DNA of 64,000 nucleotides. Origin: Pseudopyrenochaeta lycopersici. Taxonomy: Eukaryota > Ascomycota > Dothideomycetes > Pleosporales > Pseudopyrenochaetaceae. The stretch spans positions 62,001-126,000 of the forward strand of contig NHZP01000061.1 in NCBI GenBank assembly GCA_003313425.1. The letters are read 5' to 3'. Position numbers and translations under genes: made by a program. Below, one piece after another: positions 34,121-45,175 of the stretch; within the stretch, counting starts at the first letter, position 1; each line of letters begins with the position of its first letter. The notes beneath the pieces are model-generated. The model did not search any database, was not told the origin of the DNA, and was given only the letters and a program-made list of their open reading frames with translations.

Positions 34121-34898
34121 CTACGAACAACTCAGCCAGTCTGCGTCCTGCGGTTTTCGTATTCCAATAGCGTCGCTGAGTCCAGTAAACCAATCTCCCT
34201 CTCCAAACGGCCATACACCGTAAAATCGATCTAGTCGATGAAATCGTGGCGGGGAATCGTCTACCGATACACAAGGCTTACACATCTTATCCTGTGTGCA
34301 CCCACAGTCCACGCTGGTGCTGTACCACCCATTATCCAACAGGTGCAGCACTTCGTCAACAACAAAAGCATCCACTAACTGGCCTTCCGGCGTTGTGATA
34401 AGAGGTAGAATGCGCCGTATAAGCACATCAAGGGCCTCTACTGAGAGCTCCGCAAATACAACTAGACTCCGCACTGCCCCATACCTGAGGATGTCCACCT
34501 TAAGGACCAGGAGCGACTGCCGGGTCCCACCCTCTGCAATAAACTGCTCATACTCATCTAGACACGTCCTGTGCTGTTCCTCTACACACTGCCAATGAGG
34601 CTGCCCGCTCTCCTTGGTTACCCACCAGGAACACCTTCCCGACGCATTCATGCTGAGCGTAAGAGACACACCGCGTTCCACTAAACCTGTTACTCCGTGA
34701 GTTGGCCTGACCAACTTCTCCCGTGTTTAGAAGACAAAGACACTGACTGTGCACGTGATCCCTCACCAGCTGCTGTTCCATGGGTGTCCCTACGGACAAT
34801 GCGGAAGAACTTCCTTCCTGCAACCCATCTATAAGAGATGGGGACAAACTCATGCTAGAGGCAGCCGCCTGTCTATCGTCCATAGTACACGACTCCAT
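34121..34898 (-). CDS. WWTKESG-family protein
   Basis: Exon 1 34748-34898, intron 34693-34747 (55 nt, donor GTCAGTG, branch region ACTCACGGAG), exon 2 34121-34692; 240 aa. Exon 1 is the SLIDGLQEGSSSALSVGT type. Cluster CGC-x5-CKPC; WFTGLSDAIG. TATA 34,973-34,979. Confidence 0.85.
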
Positions 34899-35251
34899 CG
34901 GAAAGCAAAACAAGGAAAAAGTTTCCTTAAGGAATGTAGAACCACTCCATGCCAACAGATCCTCTGTTGTAATTATATAGATATCTACCATGGTCTCCGC
35001 CAAGGAATACTAGTCCCTAGTGGGCGAAGAAACGCACACTCCCTATGTCTACATTCATAGACCAATCAGACAACTGATTGAAAAAAAAAGTGGGCAAGCA
35101 GCGATCCGATGATCAGCACGCGCCCGTGCTCTGCTATGCTTAGTAAGTGCATTGCCTCTAAACTAATTCTAGTTTAACCCTTCGGTACTCGTTCCACTCG
35201 TTGGCAAAGCTTACATGTAAAGTGACAAGGGTAAGGAGCGCAAGGCTCCTG

Positions 35252-35302
35252 ACCACTTGACAACTTTCTAGTGAAAGGAATCATATATACACAAGAAAGT
35301 TG
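35252..35302. repeat. Origin-like hairpin 23
   Basis: Right arm ACAAGAAAGTTG; upstream stem GGAGC/GCTCC. Gene-free stretch 34899-35705, with a clear 3'-UTR intron at 35,517-35,595. Next hairpin 1,587 nt on. Confidence 0.85.
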
Positions 35303-35516
35303 ACAGAATGGGCCCGTGCCCATCACAACCCGTCTGTGCGCAGAACCCGCCACAGCTAACGTGACCCTGCGTGACTGTCAGCCACAGGGAAATTGGACTT
35401 AGCCAATTTTTTGAAGACTCGATGTTCCATCCTGAGGGCTCCCACCCTTACTAACCAAGCTCCGCCATACAAATTCTTTGTTACTCTTCCTACTGCCGTA
35501 TAACCCCTACATTATA

Positions 35517-35595
35517 ACGTTAGTATATATTAGACTAAATAGTAACTCAATTTTCAAGGAAAATAAATAAAATAAAAGACATATACAACACATAC
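35517..35595 (-). other. Probable 3'-UTR intron
   Basis: Minus strand: donor GTATGTGTTG, pyrimidine-rich middle, branch point TACTAACG, acceptor TAATGTAG (79 nt). It lies about 110 nt below the stop codon of the gene at 35,706-36,490. It is repeated in the two copies of this module. Confidence 0.55.
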
Positions 35596-35705
35596 TTGCT
35601 ATTCAAAAATCTACACCCATAACCATAGCTTTAAAGGCGCCACCGGTCCCTTACTAAGACATGACACTGACTGAATACGTCCTCCTATAACAACCTGCCT
35701 ATTCT

Positions 35706-36490
35706 TCATAGCCGGCACGTTAACCACTGCTCTCCTTCCGGCTGCATTATCCCTACTGCATCACTGATCCTAATAAACCAATAAAGCTTTGACACCGGCC
35801 TTACAGAAGAAAATCCTTCTGAACGATTAAACCGCCGTTTTTCATAAGACACTGACTCGCACTCTTTGCAACGCTTATCGAGCTTGCACCCGCAGTCCAC
35901 GGAAGTTCCATAACACCCAAGGTCTAACCCGTAAAACACTGTAGTAACAACAGAGACATCCGCCGTCTTGCCGGAGGGCAATACGAGAAGAGGTAGGACG
36001 CGCTGCACAACCACCTCCAGTACCTCTACCGAGAGCTTCGCAAAAGTAACATGGCTCCGCACCACCCTATCCTGATGGAGCGCCTCCACCTTGAGGACCA
36101 GGAGCGACTGCCGGGTAACCCCCTCTGCACACAGTTCCTTGTGGTACTGTAAACACTCCGTGTGCTTCTGAGAAACGCATTCGCGAGGAAGCCGTCCACT
36201 CTCTTTGGTCACCCACCAAGATTGTCTCCCCGACAAATCCAAGGAGAGAGTGAGAGAAATACCGCGTTTCATGAATACTGCACTCATGTCAGATAGGCTC
36301 CCCTACTGCCATCGCCAACGACACAAAGAGATCACCTACCCGGCACGTGACCCCTCACTACGTTAAACTCTGCCTCTGTCTCTACCGACACCGCGCAAGA
36401 AGATCCTTCTTGCAGCCCATCTATCGTCGATGGGAGGATAGGGGTGCCAGCGAAACCCGCCTCAGCCTCTTGCCCAGTGTGCGATGCCAT
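35706..36490 (-). CDS. WWTKESG-family protein
   Basis: Exon 1 36340-36490 (ATG in a perfect TGCGATG-C-CATCGCA palindrome), intron 36278-36339 (62 nt, GTAGGTGATC...CTGACATGAGTGCAG), exon 2 35706-36277; 240 aa. Exon 2 starts VFMKRGISL instead of LVExxVSL. Cluster CGC-x5-CKEC; WFIRISDAVG. TATA 36,559-36,564. Two further tandem copies at 43,589 and 45,176. Confidence 0.85.
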
Positions 36491-36838
36491 CGCAGTGTAG
36501 AAAAGATGAAACTACACAAAGTAGAACACTCCGTGCGCGGGGAGGGGGCTCCCCTCTTTTATATGTCGATGTCTATGCTGTCTTTGCCAAGAGACACTAG
36601 TCCCTAGCAGGCAATAATGTGCCCCTTCCATGCTGTCTACGTTCATAGACCAATCACAGTACTGATTGAGAGAAAAGTGGGCAAGCAGTGATCATCTGAC
36701 CCGCGACGTCCGTGCTCTGCTTTGCTTACAGGGGCTTTTGCCTCTAGCCTCTAAAGAGCCTAACCCTTCGGTACTCCCTCCAGTCGTGGCAACGCATACA
36801 ATGTAAAGTGTCAGGGGTCAAGGAGCGCAAGGCTCCTG

Positions 36839-36889
36839 ACCACTTGACAACTTTCTAGTGAAAGGAATCATATATACACAAGAAAGTTG
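36839..36889. repeat. Origin-like hairpin 24
   Basis: Right arm ACAAGAAAGTTG; upstream stem GGAGC/GCTCC. Gene-free stretch 36491-37547. Next hairpin 1,570 nt on. Confidence 0.85.
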
Positions 36890-37547
36890 TCGGAGGGGCC
36901 CGTGCGCGCAACATTCGCGCCACAGCTGACTCTCCCGAGCCACACCCATGTGACTTAGTGTGCCCCCCCAGCCACAGTTCCTGTGGACTTACGCATTTTT
37001 TCTTCGGGAAATAGTGTTCCATCCCAAGGGTGCCCACACCCTTCCTAACTGACCTCTGCACCACAATTCCTTCATTGTACTAAAGCCCTTGCCATTACGA
37101 CATTAGCTTTTTTTTTTTCTGCAATTTGAAAAAGGTAAACACACTTATAATAATGTACTTTACTGTAACATACAAGAGACCGCAGGAGAGAGAAGAGGGT
37201 ACGCGCCCTTGCCTCCGCATCCTCTACTACTGCTTCGCGCCTGATACAGATACCTGTATACTAGACACACTTCTGTGCTGTCCCAGGAATGCTACCTGCA
37301 ACGAAAAATACCTTAAAACGCAGGGTATTTTACTTACACAGTCAAACCAAGACTACGCTTCTACTCTTATTTCTTTTCTCCACTTACTGTACCCAGTAAG
37401 AGACTACAGTCACGTGTACAGTCTGCACATACACTTCTAGTATAACAACAATGTGACGAGACACTGCCTACATTTCTAAACCTGTTCTGCCCCACCACCA
37501 ATACTTGGTTGGAAAAGAAGAGGTCGCGCTACTCCCCTATACAACAG

Positions 37548-37772
37548 TCATCTGTTCCTGCCTTCACCACCATTGCAATCGTCGTGCTGTGCCGATTGAG
37601 GAGCAAGAGGAGCAGAACATAATATTTCTGCCGCCTGAAGCGCAAGATACTCCGTATTGCCCGCCGTCTCCCCGGCTGCCACTCCCTGGCCAAGCACCTC
37701 CAAAACGTCTACAGCTTCCAGCGCACTACGATCCTCATGCGCGGTCCCCGCACAACCTCCAGATGAAGACAT
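37548..37772 (-). CDS. Possible small acidic protein, 74 aa
   Basis: This ATG (37772) appears to be the first on the minus strand after the TATA box at 38,114-38,119, about 330 nt downstream, so the leader has no competing starts. The product is Ala/Gly/Glu-rich with a helical middle (LEAVDVLEVLGQGVAA). Donor- and acceptor-like signals in the leader (GTACGTTGC, GTACGTTAG) suggest splicing, and an alternative product using the hydrophobic frames there cannot be excluded. Low certainty. Confidence 0.35.
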   Translation of the reverse strand: MSSSGGCAGTAHEDRSALEAVDVLEVLGQGVAAGETAGNTEYLALQAAEILCSAPLAPQSAQHDDCNGGEGRNR

Positions 37773-38052
37773 CCTGTACCAAGTTCACCTTGGGCACAAG
37801 AAGCGCTGGTACGAAACAGACGCTGGGAGTGATCCCTCACAACCGCCTACGTGGATACTAACGTACGTTTTCCAATAGAAAAACTGCGCTACACACAGTA
37901 TACAATCTGCGTAAACAGCCGCAGAATAAGAACAAAACGTATGCTCCGCAACGTAAACCAGCCAGAACTCCACTGGCCCTGTCAACAGAGACAGTAACGA
38001 GACTTCGTCTAAACCTAAGCTGTCCCAGCAACGTACCTGCACTCCGTGTAGC

Positions 38053-38080
38053 AGAAGAAGAAGAAGAAGAAGAAGAAGAC
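38053..38080 (+). repeat. (GAA)n microsatellite
   Basis: About nine GAA/AGA units lie between the TATA box and the body of the leader, where other modules have the AACAG...CTGTT hairpin. Confidence 0.8.
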
Positions 38081-38407
38081 AGAGAACGGGAGGAGAGGGG
38101 GAAGCCACCCCTCTTATATCTCTGTCTGTCCAAGTGTCCGTCCACACTCTTGGCATTACTAATACACACTAGTCCCTAGTTAGCAGAGGTATGCGCATTC
38201 CATGTAGTTATATCCATAGACCAATCAGACAACTGATTGAGAGAAGAGTGGGCAACCCAGCGTCATCTGACCCGCACCGTCCGTGCTCTGCGTTGCTTAC
38301 AGGGATCTTTGCCTCTAAACCCCAAGTGGTTTAACACTTCGTTATTCGTTCCACTCATAGGCAAAGCTTAGAGTAAAGTTGCAAGGGCTGGCAGCACGAG
38401 GCTGCCG

Positions 38408-38470
38408 ACCACTTGCTCAACTTTCTAGTGAAAGGAATCATATATAGGCTGCGCCACACTAGAAAAGTTG
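38408..38470. repeat. Origin-like hairpin 25
   Basis: Mini-hairpin GGC-TGC-GCC, bulged right arm; TTGCTCAAC core variant with matching AAAGTTGCAAG; stem GGCAGC/GCTGCC. Gene-free stretch 37773-38539. The 3' flank before the Rep stop is only about 70 nt. Next hairpin 1,573 nt on. Confidence 0.85.
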
Positions 38471-38539
38471 AGTTCTGGCCTGTGCGCGACCCGCACCGCC
38501 ACCACGAAAATGGACATAGCCATTTTTCATTCTATCTAT

Positions 38540-39718
38540 CTACGCTAGATCGTCATCTACATACAGTAGATCCGCCAACTCAACCACAACACAAGGCGCA
38601 TGCTTCAGATACGCCGCAATGTCAGGAACTTTCCGAGGGTCATTATCTGCATTGCACGTTACAATGACTGGAAATCCCCAACTCAAATTCCGTGTTTTCG
38701 TATACCGATCGTGCGCATCAATACAAGCCTGCCCACCAAGTATTTCTCGCCAATACCGGTACTTACCAGACCCAAAATTGCTGAAATCGATGTCGTTTAA
38801 CACGAGATGCGACGCATCCTGGTCATAATTACCAAGGTTCCACTGATTGGACATGGCCATGGGCTTGGGCCCTGCACGCAAAGCCCATTCTGTCTTTCCT
38901 AGCCTCGATGGACCAACAAGAATGAGGGGGACAGGTCTACCCTTATATGACCCCCCAATGTAACTTTTCCGCCAATCCTCCATGGCGACCGGGACACGCC
39001 ATTGCTTCAGGGGTTCCCCAGAGTCTACCCACCCTCGTCCAGGCGTGCCTTTCTTCTCGTTAGCCAGATAGGACGAGTACGCGTTATAAAACTTGATAAA
39101 TCCCATAGGATCCAGTTCCATCAACATCCGTTTCGCTTTAATGTAATCAGGTTCCACCAGCACCTCAGCGAACTTGCGCTTCCGAGACTCAGAACTACTG
39201 AGTGACTCGATCCTCGTCCCAAAAAACACCGAATCATCATACTTAAAACAGTAATTCTGTGTGTTTTCCAAAAAATCAGACTCCCGCTGATACGGGCGAG
39301 GCACCGAGAACCGAATAGCCTCTGTATCCACTGTGCCATCAGACAGATAAATTCGAAAATGTTGGTGTGCATCCACCCAATTCGTCCGACGCGTGAACCG
39401 AAACACTGCGTGATAATGAGGCTTCCCATCCTCATGGCGCTCTTGACAACCGTAAATCTCCGTACCAGGAGGCATCCGCTCCTGAAGAAGATTGTAAAAT
39501 TCGGACGCGTCCTCCAGACGACTCTGTGACCACGTTACAAGAACAACGTTGACCCTCAACGCGAAAGCTTCCCTTTCCCCACACCCATCCGGGAGGTCAT
39601 CGACTACGCTCGACGCACTTCCTTGCGTACTACACGAAAACAAAGACGCAAAAGATGTCCGCCTGGACGACGGTCCCACCGTAGAAATATCGCACGTCTC
39701 TACTGTAGGCTCCGCCAT
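38540..39718 (-). CDS. rep: CRESS-type replication initiator (HUH endonuclease + SF3 helicase)
   Basis: Single exon, 392 aa. A Ser/Thr-rich N-terminal extension of about 50 residues comes first. Rolling-circle motif I is LVTWSQ (60-65), motif II HYH (101-103) in the HEDGKPHYHAVF context, and motif III YCFK (Y156, K159: the nicking tyrosine and lysine). A basic SRKRKF (178-183) may be a nuclear signal. The helicase has Walker A GPSRLGKT (269-276), Walker B LVLNDIDF (305-312) and motif C VIVTCN (351-356). This set is diagnostic of Reps of circular ssDNA viruses, which nick the origin loop, join ends and unwind. No Rep is encoded on any other module type except the duplicate, so it probably serves all segments in trans. 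Promoter: TATTTATA-type element near 39,762-39,769, without the CCAAT and long structured region. Duplicate at 52,757-53,935. Confidence 0.95.
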   Translation of the reverse strand: MAEPTVETCDISTVGPSSRRTSFASLFSCSTQGSASSVVDDLPDGCGEREAFALRVNVVLVTWSQSRLEDASEFYNLLQERMPPGTEIYGCQERHEDGKPHYHAVFRFTRRTNWVDAHQHFRIYLSDGTVDTEAIRFSVPRPYQRESDFLENTQNYCFKYDDSVFFGTRIESLSSSESRKRKFAEVLVEPDYIKAKRMLMELDPMGFIKFYNAYSSYLANEKKGTPGRGWVDSGEPLKQWRVPVAMEDWRKSYIGGSYKGRPVPLILVGPSRLGKTEWALRAGPKPMAMSNQWNLGNYDQDASHLVLNDIDFSNFGSGKYRYWREILGGQACIDAHDRYTKTRNLSWGFPVIVTCNADNDPRKVPDIAAYLKHAPCVVVELADLLYVDDDLA

Positions 39719-39981
39719 AATATCGCTCCACGATAGCGCGCTACATATCGGCCAGAGCGCGCATATAAATACTACCTACCTCAAGCTCCGCCAAGATACA
39801 CTACTCCGTAGAAAGAGACATACTGCCCACTCCATGTGTTCCCGCCTCCACGTGACAAAAAGGCTAGCGCTTACAGGGGGCAGAGGCCCTAAACCCCAGG
39901 TGGTTTAACGCTTCGCTTCTCGTTCCACTCGAGGCCCTGCTTAGATGTAAAGCCGTCGTGGTCCCGAGCACAAGGCTCCTG

Positions 39982-40043
39982 ACCACTTGACAACTTTCTA
40001 GTGAAAGGAATCATATATAGGCTGCGCCACACTAGAAAAGTTG
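39982..40043. repeat. Origin-like hairpin 26
   Basis: Mini-hairpin GGC-TGC-GCC, bulged right arm; GAGC with ACAAG loop and GCTCC. Gene-free stretch 39719-40432. Next hairpin 1,573 nt on. Confidence 0.85.
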
Positions 40044-40432
40044 TCAGGGAGGCCCGTGCCCCCCCATGTGCCACATCTCCATGTGACTCTGCATGGCCCT
40101 CCAGCCACAGGGAAATTGGACTTAGCCAAAATTTCTTGAGAGATTTGATGTTCCATCCCAAGGGCGCCCACACCCTTAACAATGAAGCTCCGCACCACGA
40201 TTTCTTCGTTTCCAGAAGAGCCCTACCATTACTAAATCAGTCCTATTTTCTAATACGAAAAAAAAGTAAAATACAATAAACATACCTATTCTCCTACACA
40301 AATAGGCTATACTATACCATAGAGCTTTATGATACTAACGTATTATAAAAAGCACAAAGTCAGCATGTACTCTGTCTCAAAGACTATAGCATTACCAATG
40401 CCATTCCATAAGGCAAACAAACTACATCGTGG

Positions 40433-41219
40433 TTACGACCATCCACGACAGGAGAGCCAGTCCTCTCCTGACGGTTGTACTATTCCTACTGCATCGCTGA
40501 GTCCACCAAACCAACATGTCCTTGACGACCGCCATAAACGGTAGAATCGGTCTAGACGAACAAACCTTGGTGATGTATGGGATAAAAACCCACAAGGCTC
40601 ACACCTACTTTTAACAGTACACGCGCAGTCGACCCGCGTACTATACCACCCTTCCTCTAAAACGTAGAACAATCTACGTACCGTAACAGAAGAAGCATCC
40701 GCAGCTTGCCCACTAGGCAATGCAAGAAGAGGGATAACGCGCTCCACCAGCACATCCAGTGCCTCTAACGAGAGCTGCGCAAACGCAACATAGCTCCACA
40801 CCACGCCCCTAACCAACGTATCCACCTTGAAGACCAGGAGAGACTGCCGGGTGGTACCCTGTGCACAGAGTTCTTTATAGTCCTCCAGACAAAACCGGTG
40901 CTTCTGAGAAATACACTGTCGAGGGAGCTGCCCGCTCTCCTTGGTCAACCACGCGGATTGTCTCCCCGACACATCGAGATAGAGAGTAAGAGAAACGCAG
41001 TGTCCCACCAGCTCTGTGACGATATCAGTTGGGAGGGGATACCCAACCTGAGAAAAGAAGTACATACTTACGTTGAACGTGCCTCCGCACCCATTGAAGA
41101 TTGTTGGCTGTCCCAGGAAAGGGCTCCCCCTTCTCGCCAGGCAAGAGCGTATCTACTGCTAACAAGCGACTATCATCCATAGCCTCTATGGGAGCACCCT
41201 GTCCCTGTAGCGACTCCAT
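40433..41219 (-). CDS. WWTKESG-family protein (Ala for second Trp)
   Basis: Exon 1 41072-41219, intron 41014-41071 (58 nt, GTAAGTATG...ACTGATATCGTCACAG), exon 2 40433-41013; 242 aa. SGRQSAWLTKESG replaces the first of the paired Trp. Cluster CAC-x5-CEPC; WFGGLSDAVG. TATA 41,278-41,283. Confidence 0.85.
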
Positions 41220-41554
41220 CGCAAAGCAAAAAGAATGAAAAAAAGACACTCCGTACAAACAGCTCCCCTGTTATTATTATATACCTCTGTCTCTTGCACC
41301 CTGCAAAGACCAACTACTACATAGTAAGCAGCGGAGTGCCCATTCCATGTTGTCTACATTCATAGACCAATCAAATGACTGATTGAAAAAAAGAGTGGCA
41401 AAGAAGAGTCAGATGACCCGCACCGTCCGTGCTCTGCTCTGCTTACTAAGTGCATTGCCTCTAAACTAATTCTAGTTTAACACTCCGTTGCGATCTCCAA
41501 TCGCAGGCAAAGCTTACGTGTAAAGTGGCAAGGGTAAGGAGCGCAAGGCTCCTG

Positions 41555-41606
41555 ACCACTTGACAACTTTCTAGTGAAAGGAATCATATATAGCACTCGA
41601 AAGTTG
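41555..41606. repeat. Origin-like hairpin 27
   Basis: Right arm CACT-C-GAAAGTTG; upstream stem GGAGC/GCTCC. Gene-free stretch 41220-42026. Next hairpin 1,580 nt on. Confidence 0.85.
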
Positions 41607-42026
41607 ATTTCTGGTCTGTGCGCGCAGAATCCGCGCCACACCACCCCCTGTCCGCTCATCGCGCCACGCTGTCCCAACGTGACTGTCAGCCACACGCCCT
41701 GTGGACTTAGCAAATTTTTTTTGGAAATTCCATCTGAAGGGCTCACACCCTTAACAACTGAGCTCCGCACCCAACATTCTTTGCTCTTCTTCCCGAATCT
41801 ACAAACCTTACATCGTACCATTAGTAACTATTCTATAGTTTTTGGGTTATCCTTATTTTAATGAATTTGGAATACTGTAAATAAACAAAAAGTACTTACT
41901 ATTACCAAATGTACTTTTTTTGGGTTACTACATCTTAACCTGTCTCTTACTAGATACGACTCTGATAGACCACGTCTTCTTATAACCATCTAGCTGTCCT
42001 ATAGACATGACTGCTACTCCATAACC

Positions 42027-42767
42027 TTATGGCTGTACTACTCCTACTGTGTTGCTGATCCTACTCAACTACATACGCTTCCTATTGAGATAAACTCTAT
42101 CAAATCCATTGGAATGGGAAAACCTCCCTGACGCGGGCCTTATGCGTCTGCAAGGCCTACAGAAACCGAACTCGTTACATCCGCAGTCTACACTGCTGAG
42201 GAGGTTTCTCTAGCAGTATATGGAGCATACTCCATCAAGCTCTACAGCGTCTGCCCTCTGCCCCGACGACAGAATGAGAAGGGGTAAAATACTCTGCAAG
42301 ACGATGTCTAATGCCTCTAGAGAGAGCTTCGCAAATACAACGAGACAAAGAGTCTCGCCCTAGTAGTTCGTATCTGCCTTGAATACAAGGAGCGACTGTT
42401 GCGTCCCTCCCTGTCTACAGAGTTCTCCGTAGCGGTGAAGACACTCCGTGTGTTTCTGCGAAATGCATTCGCGGGGAGGCTGCCCGCTCTCTTTGGTTAC
42501 CCACCAATGTCGTCTGCCTGGCAAATCTGCCTAGGTAGTTAGTGACACACGCCGCTCCACTAGGGCTACTACTCTATCAGTTACAGTACCCAACTGATTG
42601 CGTGTCAGAAGAGAAAGATACTCACTGTGCACGTGATCTCTCAACGCTGTGGATGTCCCTACAGACACTGGGCAGCGACATCCTGCCTGTACCCCATCTA
42701 CTATAGATAGGAGGGTGGTTGTGCAAGCGGACCCCGCAAAAGCACACTATCCAGTATGCGACCCCAT
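42027..42767 (-). pseudogene. Copy of the TAG-interrupted gene at 29,435-30,175
   Basis: Same sequence 12,592 nt to the right, with the same five TAG codons and TAA. The decayed copy was amplified after decay, or remained unchanged in both. Confidence 0.7.
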
Positions 42768-43134
42768 CGCAAAGTAGAAATAAAAAAGGATCCCTCAAGG
42801 GACTGCCACACTCCGTAGAAACAGATCCTCTGTTGTTCCTATATACCTCTCTCTCTTGAGCGCTGCCAAGAAATACTAGTCCCTAGTAAGCAATAGAATG
42901 CACATTCCATGACTCTATAGACATAGACCAATTAAATCATAGATTTAGCTGGAGTGGGGCCAAGAGTGTCTCCCACGTGCCCACAACAGTCAGATGACCC
43001 GCACAGTCCGTGCTTTTGTAGGCTTACAAGGGGCAGAGGCCCTAGCCTACAAGTAGTCTAACACTCCGCTTCTCGTTCCACTCGTGGCCACAGCTTAAGG
43101 TAAAGTTACATGGGTCAGAAGCGCAAGGCTCCTG

Positions 43135-43185
43135 ACCACTTGACAACTTTCTAGTGAAAGGAATCATATATACACAAGAAAGTTG
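43135..43185. repeat. Origin-like hairpin 28
   Basis: Right arm ACAAGAAAGTTG; upstream stem GAAGC/GCTCC. Compared with hairpin 20 the left side is the same and the right side different. Gene-free stretch 42768-43588. Next hairpin 1,587 nt on. Confidence 0.85.
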
Positions 43186-43588
43186 ACAGAATGGGCCCGT
43201 GCCCATCACAACCCGTCTGTGCGCAGAACCCGCCACAGCTAACGTGACCCTGCGTGACTGTCAGCCACAGGGAAATTGGACTTAGCCAATTTTTTGAAGA
43301 CTCGATGTTCCATCCTGAGGGCTCCCACCCTTACTAACCAAGCTCCGCCATACAAATTCTTTGTTACTCTTCCTACTGCCGTATAACCCCTACATTATAA
43401 CGTTAGTATATATTAGACTAAATAGTAACTCAATTTTCAAGGAAAATAAATAAAATAAAAGACATATACAACACATACTTGCTATTCAAAAATCTACACC
43501 CATAACCATAGCTTTAAAGGCGCCACCGGTCCCTTACTAAGACATGACACTGACTGAATACGTCCTCCTATAACAACCTGCCTATTCT

Positions 43589-44373
43589 TCATAGCCGGCA
43601 CGTTAACCACTGCTCTCCTTCCGGCTGCATTATCCCTACTGCATCACTGATCCTAATAAACCAATAAAGCTTTGACACCGGCCTTACAGAAGAAAATCCT
43701 TCTGAACGATTAAACCGCCGTTTTTCATAAGACACTGACTCGCACTCTTTGCAACGCTTATCGAGCTTGCACCCGCAGTCCACGGAAGTTCCATAACACC
43801 CAAGGTCTAACCCGTAAAACACTGTAGTAACAACAGAGACATCCGCCGTCTTGCCGGAGGGCAATACGAGAAGAGGTAGGACGCGCTGCACAACCACCTC
43901 CAGTACCTCTACCGAGAGCTTCGCAAAAGTAACATGGCTCCGCACCACCCTATCCTGATGGAGCGCCTCCACCTTGAGGACCAGGAGCGACTGCCGGGTA
44001 ACCCCCTCTGCACACAGTTCCTTGTGGTACTGTAAACACTCCGTGTGCTTCTGAGAAACGCATTCGCGAGGAAGCCGTCCACTCTCTTTGGTCACCCACC
44101 AAGATTGTCTCCCCGACAAATCCAAGGAGAGAGTGAGAGAAATACCGCGTTTCATGAATACTGCACTCATGTCAGATAGGCTCCCCTACTGCCATCGCCA
44201 ACGACACAAAGAGATCACCTACCCGGCACGTGACCCCTCACTACGTTAAACTCTGCCTCTGTCTCTACCGACACCGCGCAAGAAGATCCTTCTTGCAGCC
44301 CATCTATCGTCGATGGGAGGATAGGGGTGCCAGCGAAACCCGCCTCAGCCTCTTGCCCAGTGTGCGATGCCAT
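43589..44373 (-). CDS. WWTKESG-family protein, second copy of 35,706-36,490
   Basis: Exons 44223-44373 and 43589-44160, intron 44161-44222. No differences seen. Confidence 0.85.
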
Positions 44374-44721
44374 CGCAGTGTAGAAAAGATGAAACTACAC
44401 AAAGTAGAACACTCCGTGCGCGGGGAGGGGGCTCCCCTCTTTTATATGTCGATGTCTATGCTGTCTTTGCCAAGAGACACTAGTCCCTAGCAGGCAATAA
44501 TGTGCCCCTTCCATGCTGTCTACGTTCATAGACCAATCACAGTACTGATTGAGAGAAAAGTGGGCAAGCAGTGATCATCTGACCCGCGACGTCCGTGCTC
44601 TGCTTTGCTTACAGGGGCTTTTGCCTCTAGCCTCTAAAGAGCCTAACCCTTCGGTACTCCCTCCAGTCGTGGCAACGCATACAATGTAAAGTGTCAGGGG
44701 TCAAGGAGCGCAAGGCTCCTG

Positions 44722-44772
44722 ACCACTTGACAACTTTCTAGTGAAAGGAATCATATATACACAAGAAAGTTG
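44722..44772. repeat. Origin-like hairpin 29
   Basis: Right arm ACAAGAAAGTTG; upstream stem GGAGC/GCTCC. Gene-free stretch 44374-45175. Next hairpin 1,587 nt on. Confidence 0.85.
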
Positions 44773-45175
44773 ACAGAATGGGCCCGTGCCCATCACAACC
44801 CGTCTGTGCGCAGAACCCGCCACAGCTAACGTGACCCTGCGTGACTGTCAGCCACAGGGAAATTGGACTTAGCCAATTTTTTGAAGACTCGATGTTCCAT
44901 CCTGAGGGCTCCCACCCTTACTAACCAAGCTCCGCCATACAAATTCTTTGTTACTCTTCCTACTGCCGTATAACCCCTACATTATAACGTTAGTATATAT
45001 TAGACTAAATAGTAACTCAATTTTCAAGGAAAATAAATAAAATAAAAGACATATACAACACATACTTGCTATTCAAAAATCTACACCCATAACCATAGCT
45101 TTAAAGGCGCCACCGGTCCCTTACTAAGACATGACACTGACTGAATACGTCCTCCTATAACAACCTGCCTATTCT

